DNA of 64,000 bases from Aegilops tauschii subsp. strangulata (Eukaryota; Streptophyta; Magnoliopsida; Poales; Poaceae): NCBI RefSeq assembly GCF_002575655.3, contig NC_053041.3:369007054-369071053 (forward strand), in the 5' to 3' direction. The position numbers and the translations under genes were made by a program. The notes below the pieces were generated by a model. It had not been told where the DNA came from. It saw only the letters and a program-made list of their open reading frames with translations, and searched no databases. How positions within the stretch are numbered: position 1 is the first letter of the stretch; each line of letters opens with the position of its first letter. This document shows, in pieces, positions 32,926 through 43,148 of this stretch.

Positions 32926-34068
32926 GCTGTTCCTTCTAGCCACCGTGCCAAGTACCGGGCCATTGTTGCTTCCACTGGGCCCTGTAATGGAACATGACAT
33001 ATATTTCGCATTTAGTTATCCTATCTCTAGTGTTCGCACGGAACAGATATTCTTAGTTGGACCTTTAAATGTGCGTGTATCCTTTTGAACCCTATATGCT
33101 TGCGTTCGTATGATCAATTCCTGTGTATGCTCTGGATGCCTGCCGATATCATATTGCCGCGATTGTCGTAAGGGTCCGGCCCTTAACAGTCATCTTGGTG
33201 TGGATGCGTGTCGGCAGGTTTTTCCTAGGTAGCTCTCGATGCAGCCTCTCGACCTGGGAGCATGGCTCTGGACAGGACGATGGTGCAATCAAAGAAACTA
33301 ACCAAGGTTCCATCGCATGTGGGGTTTCACTATATGAACGCTCGCTAGGGTTTAAGGGATAAACGACTACAAAGACTTGAAAGGCATCAAGAAGAGGTGA
33401 TAACGCAAACTTAGCTTTCGTTTCGAGGCCCATTTTCTTCTGCCGGGCCGCACTCCCAGGCGCGCCCACGGCACTTGGAGGAGCAGAAGTTAATCAGGTG
33501 ATTTCTTCATTCCCGGCAGGGACCGATATGTCTTCCTCGCGGCCGGCAGGTGTCGGGGCGTAGCGTTGGGCTCCTCTGGTCCTCCTCCCCCTTCTCGCCT
33601 TTCCTTTTAAATCAGTATAGCGGCTGCCATTGCATGGATCATGCCAACGCAGGCAGCCTTGCTGAAGTATGCTTGCCGGGGTATCTATCAGCGGACTCAT
33701 ACCAGCGCTTCGCCCAGGACTACCCCCTAATAGGGGAAATACTGGACCGAGCATCACGCGGTAATCGTCGACGTAAGCGATGCCGAGGCTGAAGCAATTC
33801 GATTGCTAACAAAGGAAAAGGGACGGGGAGGAGGGAGCCCATGCTCGCACATCTCGTGCCCCTTCTCTGGACGATGCCCGCAATGTGGGTACGCTGTACG
33901 GGCTGCCGGGGCGGGACTATCGCCACTAGTGGCGATCTTCTCCATAGCCGTCGCCATGGCGAGGCTCGGAGGGCGATAAAATGGTGCGGGGGTGGGCCCC
34001 GCTTGGTTTCTGTGCCTTCGCGGGCGCCACGGTCAATGGCGCCATTGAAGACGAAGATGGTGAGGAGG
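32926..34068 (-). mobile_element. Element D interior: non-coding and gag-like remnant
   Basis: Between the 3' end of the antisense gene and the insertion of E. On D's sense (minus) strand, 33957-33754 has a short open frame with CGH and CEHG words that could be a decayed gag zinc region, but the evidence is weak. No pol motifs. The segment corresponds in place and size to 4427-6359 of element A. The target duplication GGAGG of E is 34064-34068. Confidence 0.45.
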
Positions 34069-35621
34069 TGATACGTCTCCAACGTATCTATAATTTATGA
34101 AGTATTCATGTTGTTATTTTATCATTCTTGGATGTTTTACAATCATTTTATAGCAACTTTATATCATTTTTGGGACTAACCTATTGACCCAGTGCCCAGT
34201 GCCAGTTGTTGTTTTTTGCTTGTTTTTTACATCGCAGGAAATCAATATCAAACGGAGTCCAAACACCGCGAAACTCCACGGGGATTTTTCATGGGCTAGG
34301 AGACAACCTTTGGGCCAGAGCAGCACCTGGGGGGTGCCCCGAGGGAGGCACAACCCAGCCTGGCGCGCCCAGGTGGGTTGTGCCCACCTTGGTGGCCTCC
34401 CCCACCCCTTCTTTGCACTATAAATTCCCAAATATTCCGAAACCCATCGGGGTTAACCAAGATCATAAGTTCCGCCGCCGCAAGGCTCTATAGCCACCGA
34501 AAACCAATCTAGACCAGTTCCGGCACCCTGCCGGAGGGGGGAATCATCTCCGGTGGCCATCTTCATCATCCCGACGGCCACCACGATGAGGAGGTAGTAG
34601 TCCACCCTCGGGGCTGAGGGTTTGTACCAGTAGCTATGTGTTTAATCTCTCTCTCTCTCATAATTTATATCATGGGCTTTGTTAATATAGTTGTTTCATA
34701 TGATGTTTCTACCCTCTCTACTCTTGTTATGATGAATTGAATCTTTACCCTTTGAAGTGTTGTCTTGTCGGATTGAATATTCAGAGATGAGAACACATGA
34801 TTTATGTCTTGTGGTATGAATACTTGAGGTGACAATTGGGGTATCTTATTGATTCACTTGACATATGTTATGGCATTCAACTCGCGGATTCCCGATATTG
34901 GGGTAATCAATGCATAGGGGTTGATGCACATTTTTCTCCGGTAGAAACTTCGGGGTCTCTTTGTAGTTCTTTGTATGGACTGAGTATTATGAATATGAAT
35001 TTGCTTTAGTGTTATTCTAGTACGAACTCTAGGATAGATCGAACGGAAGAAATAGCTTTGTGTTATTTTAGTAAGAACTCTTGAATATATCGAACGAAAA
35101 GAATAGCTTTGAGGTGGCCTCGTACCCTACAAACAATATCTATCTTTTGTCCTCCGCTAATAGGAACTTGGGAGTGATTCTTTATTGCACTTTGAGGGAT
35201 AATAATATGATCCAACTCTTTTAGCAGGAGATTGCAACAGCGAAAGTACGGACCCTAGGCATCATTTTTAAGCATTGCAATACCGTTTTTGTGCCCGTTT
35301 AATATTTTTTACCTTGCTGTTTTTATTTATTCAGATTATAAAAATATATTTCTACCATCCATATTACACTTTTATCACCATCTCTTCGCTGAACTAGTGC
35401 ACCTATACAATTTGCCATTGTATTGGGTGTGTTGGGGACACAAGAGATTTCTTGTATTTGGTTGCAGGATCGTTTGAGAGAGACTATCTTCATCCTACAC
35501 CTCTCACGGATTGATAAACCTTAGGTCATCCACTTGAGGGAAAATTGCTACTGTCCTGCAAAACTCTGCGCTTGGAGGCCCAACACGTGTCTACAACAAT
35601 AAAGTTGCGTAGTAGACATCA
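34069..35621 (+). repeat. Element E 5' LTR
   Basis: Begins TGATACGTCTCCAACGTATC and ends GTAGACATCA. TATAAAT box at 34419-34425. It is collinear with 40632-42167. Confidence 0.93.
34419..34425 (+). promoter_or_regulatory. TATA box of element E LTR
   Basis: TATAAAT after a C-rich stretch; also present in the 3' LTR at 40963-40969. Confidence 0.5.
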
Positions 35622-35631
35622 AGCTCTTTTA

Positions 35632-35650
35632 TGGCGCCATTGCCAGGGAG
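35632..35650 (+). other. Primer binding site of E (tRNA-Asp type)
   Basis: TGGCGCCATTGCCAGGGAG, two substitutions from the tRNA-Asp complement, 10 bases after the LTR. Confidence 0.85.
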
Positions 35651-35744
35651 GTGAGTGCTTGAAGGTATATCTTTAGATCTTGGAATTGAATCTTTTAGTT
35701 TCTTGTTTATCACTAGTTCGGTTTATAAAAGAAAATTACAAAAA

Positions 35745-36430
35745 ATGGAATTAAGGTTGCATCATATTATTGATCATCTTTATAATATCTTTATTGAAAA
35801 TGATGGTTCGGAAAATTGTGCTCAATTGTTAGAAGAAGAAATCAATAAAATGCTTGGCATAAAATATTTGAATGATGAGCATGATTGCAATGTTGTTAGT
35901 ATGAATTCTTTGAATATCCTAAATGCTAATGATGATTGCATAAGTCATGACAAAAATGTTTCTTATAAGCATGTCACTTTTTGCGGAGTTAATTGGGAGT
36001 GCCTTTGCACTCCAAAAAGGGAAGATAAATTTTGCAAGAAGCATAAATATTTATAAACGAAAAAGTTGCAAGAGAAGCTAGATGATTGTGCTGAAAGATT
36101 TAATTTTTTCGCTACCCTTGTGAACTTTGCAATGAAAATGGTCATTTAAATCTCCAATGCAAATTCTTTCATGATCAAATGGTGTCCAAACATTGTGATA
36201 AATTAATTACCCATGAGCATCATAAAGAGCTCGGTCTTCTTTTGGGGTATGAAGAAATAAAACATATAACTAAGGGTATTCCAAAATTTAATCTCGAAAG
36301 ATTTCTTGACTTTGAACTAGAGGAAATTTATATGTTTTGTGCGGTGAATTGCATTCAGAATCCTTATATTGCCAACTATCTAAAGTCAAGAAAACAAATA
36401 GAATATGAAGAGAGTACTAATGAAAGGTAA
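35745..36430 (+). pseudogene. Element E gag-like ORF with CCHC zinc knuckle
   Basis: The ATG at 35745 opens a frame (MELRLHHIIDHLYNIF) ending at 36056. After frame changes near 36056-36110 another frame is open from about 36104 to 36430. It contains CELCNENGHLNLQC at 36119-36160, a perfect C-x2-C-x4-H-x4-C knuckle typical of gag nucleocapsid. It continues with a hydrophobic/acidic stretch (FLDFELEEIYMFCAVNC). The knuckle supports a nucleic-acid-binding gag-like role. The N-terminal part is not a recognisable capsid domain. Confidence 0.6.
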
Positions 36431-36550
36431 AATGTTTCCCAAAACCCTCCTAGTGTTTATTATGATGAATCAGGTAACGAGGAGGAGCTTCCTATCCAAC
36501 CAATCTCATCAACAAGAAGCTTTAAAAGATTAATTAAACCCACACATGAT

Positions 36551-37380
36551 GTGGTGAAGAAGAAGAAAAGAAGAAATAAGAGAGGTAAAAAGGTATCTCT
36601 CCCAAATAATGTTGCTCCTATTATTGTTGTGCCTCATGAAAATGAATCAAAAATAATTTTGGAAGATGATACACTTGATGATGATTTTGCTATGCCTATT
36701 GCTTGTTGTGATGATTATGATTGGGAAGATAATGATACTTATTATAATATTGGATCTTTTTGGCACCAACTTGGGAAATTATGATGATAGCAATTGTTAT
36801 ACCGTTGCTGCCATTCATACTATTAATGATGAGAATGATTATGCTTATGATATGCCAAGGCACAAGCTTGGGGATGCTATGCTTGATGAGAATGACATGT
36901 TTGAGAATTTATTTGCTGAAATTAATGTTTGTCCCAAGCTTGGGGAGGATATTTTTAATGAAGATGATCTTTTTAGTCCCCCTACTTTGAATGATCAAAC
37001 TTATTTTGATGATATCATGCCTCCTATTTATGATGATTACATTGATAAAAGTGGGTTTGGAAGAGTGTCAACTCTAGGTAGTAGTGATCCCACTATTTTG
37101 GAGGTTGTTGAATCTTATTAAAATATTGATGAAACTGTATTTGGAGAGGTCATGACTTTATTTAGTGATACATCCACTATTTTGGAAGAGATTTCAATTG
37201 ACTATGGAAATAAAGTTGCTTTCTATGATGATTATTATGATGGCATGTATGCCATAGAGAGTAATGAATTTTCTATGCTTATGGATCATGAAGAGAATGC
37301 TTTATGTAATGGTTATATTGATTAATCTATTAATGATTCTACTGAAAATTATTATGAGAGAGGAACTTATGATGCATGAC
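36551..37380 (+). pseudogene. Element E acidic repeat ORF
   Basis: Starts with a very basic run (MVKKKKRRNKRGKK) and then becomes strongly acidic (DDTLDDDF, DDYDWEDND). A frame change near 36770 moves to the frame open at 36666-37121. That frame holds two copies of the motif F-G-x-V-x-T-L-x-S-x-x-x-T-I-L-E (one before and one after the TAA near 37119). Further stops lie near 37323 and 37377. The same protein is found in H and body 1. Function unknown; basic-then-acidic composition suggests an RNA- or protein-binding accessory to gag. Confidence 0.5.
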
Positions 37381-37434
37381 GTTCTCTTTGTGTTTCAGTT
37401 CTTACCTTTTAGGTGAGCATTAAAGAAAAGCGCT

Positions 37435-37454
37435 TGTTGGGAGACAACCCAACA
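37435..37454 (+). other. Conserved stem-loop after the acidic ORF (element E)
   Basis: TGTTGGG / CCCAACA with loop AGACAA: a perfect 7-bp stem following AGCGCT. The element is also present at 3112-3134, 44448-44470, 50087-50110 and 57933 onward. Confidence 0.75.
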
Positions 37455-39720
37455 CTTTTACTTACTGTTTTGGTGTGTTCACATGATTGTGCTACTTTAT
37501 TGATCATGTTTTATTGCTTTTGTTTCAATAAAGTGCCAAGTAAAGCCTTTGGGATCATGTTGGGTGATAGTTGATTTGACCCTGCTGAAAATAAGAAACT
37601 TTTGCGCTCACGAAAATAAGTCCCATTTTTAACAGAAGAGTGCTTTTGAGTTGATTATTTTTGCAGAAGTTTAATATACAAATTGCTCATGTGGTCCAAT
37701 TCGTTTCATAATTTTTGGAGTAGCAGAAGTATGGTAGTTATCCAGATCATTACAGACTGTTCTGTTTTTGACAGATTCTGTTTTCAATGCATACTTTGCT
37801 TGTTTTCTAGTTTCTATGGCTTATATTGCTCAATATAAGTTGTGGAAATGATATGCTACAGTATGAACTGTGTGAGAACAATTATGAATCTTGTCTTCAA
37901 CAGTACCAAAGTGAAATGATTTGCTCTTTATCATACTAACCTATCTCACAAAGTTCCGTTAAGTTTTGTGTGATTGAAGTTTCCAAGTTTTGGGTGAGAT
38001 GACGATATGAGGAGAATAAGGAGTGACAAGACCCTAAGCTTGGGGATGCCCAAGGCACCCCAAGTTAATATCCAAGGAATATCCAAGCAACTAAGCTTGG
38101 GGATGCCCCGGAAGGCATCCCCTCTTTCGTCTCCAACATTATCGGTAACCTTACTTGGAGCTATGTTTTCATTCGTCACATGATATCAGTTTTTCTTGGA
38201 GTGTCAATTTATTTTGTTAGGATTTGCTTGCCGTTATTTATAATAATGTTTTGCATCTTTTATTTCAATAAAAGTGGCATTGATAGCCTTTGCCATGCTA
38301 ATCTTGCAAGTATATATCTTGCTGTTTGAAAACAGAAAGTTTATCGATGTTGCAAAAATTCCCGAGGAAAGTCAGAATGTGATAAAATGTTGAAACTTTT
38401 TGAATAATGAGCTCTGATAAATTTTCTACAATCTGGTAGAATTTCATAATGTTTGGAGTTGAATAAGTATTGATACTCTAGCATTCTTTACAGACTGTAC
38501 TGTTTTGGCAGATTGTTGTTATGTTTGCATATGCTTGCTTGTTTAATGAATCTATTTGAGGATAGGAGTATTAAATATGCAGAGGAATTTAGTATGAAAT
38601 GTTCAATAATAATTTTAGTGATTTTCTACAGTAGATAATGATAAGGTTTTTGCATTGGTTTATACTAACTTATCTCACGGGTTCTTGTTGAGTTTTGTGT
38701 GGATGAAGCTTTTGAGATTTATGAAAACCGTGATATGAGAGGAATTAAGGAGACACAAAAGCTCAAGCTTTGGGATGCCCAAGGCATCCCAAGATAATAT
38801 TCCAAGACGTCTCAAGCATCTAAGCTTGGGGATGCCCCGGTAGGCATCCCACCTTTCTTCTTCAACAATTATCGGTTAGTATCGGTTGAGCCTAAGTTTT
38901 TGCTTATTCACATGAGTTGTGCTATCCTTGAAATGTCATTTTTTTTGTTTTGCTTGCTGCTTTAATAAAATACTTAGATCTGAAAGTTTTAAATAAGAGA
39001 GAGCCCTCACATAGCCATCTATTTACTTAACTACTCGATTGATCTTCACTTATATCTTTTTGGAGTAGTTTGTCATTTACTCTTGTGCTTCACTTATATC
39101 CTATGAGTAAATTGTTGAATAAATTGATGTCATGAAGTTGAAATCATATCATGCCTAGTGGTAGCTTCACATTTGGGTTTAGGAAGTGAAAAATTTTGAG
39201 GCTTGACAATCACAATATTGGTCATACAAGCAATTCACGAATAATTAGTATAAGGAAGAGAACTTTCACATGAATATACACTATCATAGAAATCTTTTGT
39301 GATTGTGAGCCCCCATCAAAATATTATATGCCAAAAATTTTGACGTTGGAAAAGGAAGACAACGTAATGATTTATGTTTGTTCATCTTCACATAGAAGTT
39401 ATATTGTCATAGATCATTCAACATGTGGTGCTTGCCCCCCATCTTTGCTAGCCAAAAAATCCGCACCAAGTAGAGATACTACTTGTGCATCCAAAAACCC
39501 TTAAACCCAAATCTTATTTTCAAGAGTCCACCATACCTACCTATATGCAGTATTTCCGTGCCGTTCTAAGCAAATTTGTATGTGCCATCTCTAATTTTCA
39601 CAAATAAATTTCTCTTTTGTGTGCTCGTACCGCTCGCGAGGCAGTGAGGGGTGGCTAATATTTTCCATGCTAGATGTGTTATTCTCGCGATGAGTGTTTA
39701 TTCACTTGTCATTGCACGAG
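37455..39720 (+). mobile_element. Element E interior without coding signal, four GGGGATGCC hairpins
   Basis: About 2.2 kb of AT-rich DNA with no conserved ORF, collinear with 57950-60290 of H. It holds two divergent half-repeats, each with a TTTCAATAAA(A)GTG-like stretch and a pair of AAGCTTGGGGATGCC inverted repeats (near 38036, 38094, 38766 and 38823). Confidence 0.7.
38099..38122 (+). other. GGGGATGCC hairpin (element E, second copy)
   Basis: Perfect 9-bp inverted repeat GGGGATGCC / GGCATCCCC with loop CCGGAA, preceded by AAGCTT. A further copy at 38828-38850 has loop CCGGTA and 8-bp arms. Confidence 0.8.
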
Positions 39721-40145
39721 AGTAAGGCAAAGGTATTAGGGATGCACAGTCCCGAAATGAAAAATGAATTTACTTTATGTTATCAAATAATAAATTCCTT
39801 GGAAAGTGTTGGTATGGAGGGCACCCATGGATACGGCTAGCCATGGAAAGTGAAAGTATGGTGGAAAAAGGAATAAACTTTATTTTCTGTTTGGGAACCG
39901 CCTATGATATATCTAGCATGGAAAGTGTTGGGAGCTCTAAGTCGTTTTCGTTGGTGGGAAAAGTATGCCTCTTAAAATGTTTTTATCTCTCAATTTTTGC
40001 TTTGAGCTCTGGCACCTCTACAAATCCCTACTTCCCTCTGCGAAGGGCCTATCTTTTACTTTTATGTATTTACTTTCATGCAAGAATCAAAGTTTTTCTC
40101 TCTATTCCTTTTTATTTTTCTCTTTTGGCAAGCATCATGTGGTGA
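39721..40145 (+). pseudogene. Conserved 3' ORF of element E (frameshifted)
   Basis: Homologue of the ORF at 26834-27295. It is open at 39777-40145, but one base is missing near 39755 (GAATTTAC against GAAATTTAC in C) and another near 39935. The middle and C-terminal portions are therefore read in another frame. KFLGKCWYG, MVEKGINFIF and GTAYDISSM are retained. Confidence 0.5.
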
Positions 40146-40593
40146 GGAAAGATCTAGGCACATATGTCCAGTTGAATATGGGTAGCATGAGTTATTATTG
40201 TTGACATCACCCTTGAGGTGAATACGTTGGGAGGCAAAACAATAAGCCCCTATCTTTCTATGTGTCCGGTTGAAACGTTTTGCTCATGTGTATGCGGTGA
40301 GTGTTAGCAATCATAGAAGACTATATGATGGTTGAGTATGTGGAGCTCTTACTTAGACTCCGTTGAATAAGTTGGATTGCAATTGCATGGTGACTAAGAA
40401 CATAGGTTGTTGAGTTTCAAGAGAGTTCATTGTTTAAACCTTAACATGTGAATTGGTTGCCACTATAACATGAGAAATTTTATGAGAAAGAATTGTTGTT
40501 TTGATGCTGGAAAAAGTGATAGAAATTATCATTGATCAAACTTATGCACTTTGCTAGCATTCACAGTTCATAAATTATTTCTTTTATCATTTA

Positions 40594-40631
40594 CCTACTC
40601 GAGGACGAGTAGGAATTAAGCTTGGGGATGC
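40594..40631 (+). other. Stem-loop and polypurine tract of element E
   Basis: Perfect 8-bp inverted repeat CCTACTCG / CGAGTAGG (40594-40613, 4-nt loop), then GAATTAAGCTTGGGGATGC directly before the 3' LTR at 40632. The last 14 bases are repeated inside the element (36864-36877 and at the hairpins). Confidence 0.75.
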
Positions 40632-42167
40632 TGATACGTCTCCAACGTATCTATAATTTATGAAGTATCCAGGCTGTTATTTTATCATTCTTGGATGTTC
40701 TACAATCATTTTATAGAAAGTTTATATCATTTTTTTGGACTAACCTATTGACCCAGTGCCAGTTGCTGTTTTTTTCTTGTTTTTTACATCATAGGAAATC
40801 AATATCGAACGGAGCCCAAACACCGCGAAACTCCACAGGGATTTTTATGGGCCAGGAGACAACCTTTGGGCCAGAGTAGCACCTAGGGGGTGCCTAGATG
40901 GGCCTGGCGCGCCCAGGTGGGTTGTGCTTACCTCGGTGGCCTCCCGCACCCCTTCTTTGCACTATAAATTCCCAAATATTCCGAAACCCATCGGGGTTAA
41001 CCTAGATCAAAAGTTTCGCCGCCGCAAGGCTCTATAGCCACCGAAAACCAATCTAGATCCATTCCAGCACCCTGCCGGAGGGGAGAATCATCTCCGGTGA
41101 TCATGTTCATCATCCCGGCGGCCACTACGATGAGGAGGGAGTAGTCCACCCTCGGGGCTGAGGGTTTGTACAAGTAGCTATGTGTTTAATCTCTCTCTCT
41201 CTCTCGTGATTTATATCATGGGCTTTGTTAATATAGTCGGATCATATGATGTTTCTACCCTCTCTACTCTTGTTATGATGAATTGAATCTTTACCCTTTG
41301 ATGTTTTGTCTTGTCGGATTGAATATTCAGAGATGAGAACACATGATTTATGTCTTGCGGTATGAATACTTGAGCTGACAATTGGGGTATCTTATTGATT
41401 CACTTGACATATGTTATGGCACTCAACTCGCAGATTCCCGCGGTGATATTGGGGTAATCTATGCATAGGGGTTGATGCACGTTTTTCTCCAGTAGAAACT
41501 TCGGGGTCCCTTTGTAGTTCTTTGTGTGGACTGAGTATTATGAATATGAATTTGCTTTGGTGTTATTCTAGTATGAACTCTAGGATAGATCGAACAGAAG
41601 AAATAGCTTTGTGTTATTTTAGTACGAACTCTTGAATAGATCGAACGGAAAGAATAGCTTTGAGGTGGCCTCGTACCCTACAAACAATATCTATCTTTTG
41701 TAATAGGAACTCGGGAGTGATTCTTTATTGCACTTTGAGGGATAATCTGATCCAACTATGTTAGCACTGTTGGGAGATTGCACTAGCGAAAGTACGGACC
41801 CTAGGCCTCATTTTTAAGCATTGCAATACCGTTTTGTGCCCGTTTAATATTTCCTTCCTTGCTGTTTTTATTTATTCAGATTATAAAAATATATTTCTAC
41901 CATCCATATTACACTTTTATCACCATCTCTTCGCTGAACTAGTGCACCTATACAATTTGCCATTGGATTGGGTGTGTTGAGGACACAAGAGATTTCTTGT
42001 ATTTGGTTCCAGGGTCGTTTGAGAGAGACCATCTTCATGCTACACCTCTCACGGATTGATAAACCTTAGGTCATCAACTTGAGGGAAAATTGCTATTGTC
42101 CTACAGAACTCTGCGCTTGGAGGCCCAACACGTGTCTACAAGAATAAAGTTTGCATAGTAGACATCA
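40632..42167 (+). repeat. Element E 3' LTR
   Basis: 1536 bp, TGATACGTCTCC...GACATCA, followed by the duplicated GGAGG. It differs from the 5' LTR by small indels, for example loss of part of the GGAGGCACAACCCA segment near 40895. Confidence 0.93.
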
Positions 42168-42172
42168 GGAGG

Positions 42173-42236
42173 CTGACGCGCTACGCACGCTTCCAGGTTC
42201 GCGCAAGCGATGCCCCCCTACCTGGCACACCAAAGA
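42173..42236 (-). other. Element D leader with primer binding site
   Basis: 64 bp of D between E and D's 5' LTR. On the minus strand TTGGTGTGCCAGGTAGGGGGGCA (42233-42211) corresponds to the primer-site-like sequence of A. Confidence 0.6.
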
Positions 42237-43143
42237 TGTCACGGGATATACGCAGCCACCTATGAGACCAGGAGGGCCCTTGCTGGTTCGGCAGGGGGAC
42301 GTCGCGTTGCACAAAGAGCAGACCGGCGTACAGCAACATGGCAGAGAGCACACAAGCAATTTACCAAGGTTCGGGTCGCCGCGAGGCGTAAAACCCTACT
42401 CCCTCTTTGGTGGATTGATGGTGGAATGGAAGTGGTGAAGCGTAGTACACTTGCCCGGCAAGGGTTGCCTTAGGGCAGTAGCGACTACGCGCGTATGGGG
42501 GCGTGGGTTCATCAACTTTCTAACCCTTCCTACGGGTGCCATGGGCCTCGTTTTATAGATCAAGGGGTCACCACAATGGCAAAGTAGTCATTATGCACTG
42601 ATATAATAGAAAACAGTGCTATCATACCTAACTCCGCGGGCTGACAAGGCGTATTAAATGCACCGCTTAGTGTCACATCACTGGTTGCCCAGCAAGGCTT
42701 GCCGGGCTATCTTGCCAGCTTCGCGCTTGTTCTCTTGACACGTCGCAGGACGGGTGTCGTCTGTGGGTTTCTTCCATAGGAAGTGGCTGCCATGTGGCGA
42801 ATGGCTGCCACTTAATCACCTTGTGGTTGACACCGCACTGATCGACGACGTGGGTCGTGCTTGAGTGGTTGGTGAGGCAGTTTTGCCTCCGAGAGCCCCG
42901 GCAGGCCTTGCTGGGGCGCCTCAGGCGCCTGCTTCTAGGGGTGGCCTGGCCCCTTGCCGGGCGCGCTTGTCCGGCAAGGGAGGCCTTTCTCTTGGCGATA
43001 TCTTGCTCCTCTGGCTTGGCCTTAGTCTCTCTGAGCTGCATGTTCGTTCTTCGAATCTCTTGGTTTCGTGTACTCTCGCTTGGTCTTGGCTTGTCCGTGC
43101 ACGAGTCAGGGGGAAATGCATACCCGTGTATATTTCCCCGACA
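42237..43143 (-). repeat. Element D 5' LTR
   Basis: 907 bp. It starts TGTCGGGGAAATATACACGG at 43143 on the minus strand and ends at 42237. It is followed by the duplication GGGAA and the resumed element C. Confidence 0.92.
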
Positions 43144-43148
43144 GGGAA

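Larger units (their letters stand above)
34069..42167 (+). mobile_element. Element E: non-autonomous Athila-like LTR retrotransposon
   Basis: Complete 8.1-kb element with the perfect target duplication GGAGG (34064-34068 and 42168-42172). LTRs are 1553 and 1536 bp. The interior of 5.0 kb has a tRNA-Asp type primer site, a gag-like ORF with a CCHC knuckle, an acidic repeat ORF, paired hairpins, a decayed 3' ORF and a purine tract. There is no protease, RT or integrase, so it would need another element for replication. Confidence 0.92.
27693..43143 (-). mobile_element. Element D: non-autonomous LTR retrotransposon with antisense gene, split by E
   Basis: LTRs are at 27693-28573 (3') and 42237-43143 (5'). 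The perfect target duplication is GGGAA (27688-27692 and 43144-43148). TATAAAAG and the primer-site-like TTGGTGTGCCAGGTAGGGG are on the minus strand, so the element is oriented minus. Without E it is about 7.35 kb, close to A, with the same terminal bases, primer-site core and purine tract. No pol is visible. The long gene at about 29004-32925 runs opposite to the element. Confidence 0.9.

Noticed and set aside
38036..38122. CRISPR-like or tandem array of AAGCTTGGGGATGC repeats
   Set aside because: Spacing is irregular and copies sit at matching places in several retroelements; they are structural repeats of the elements.
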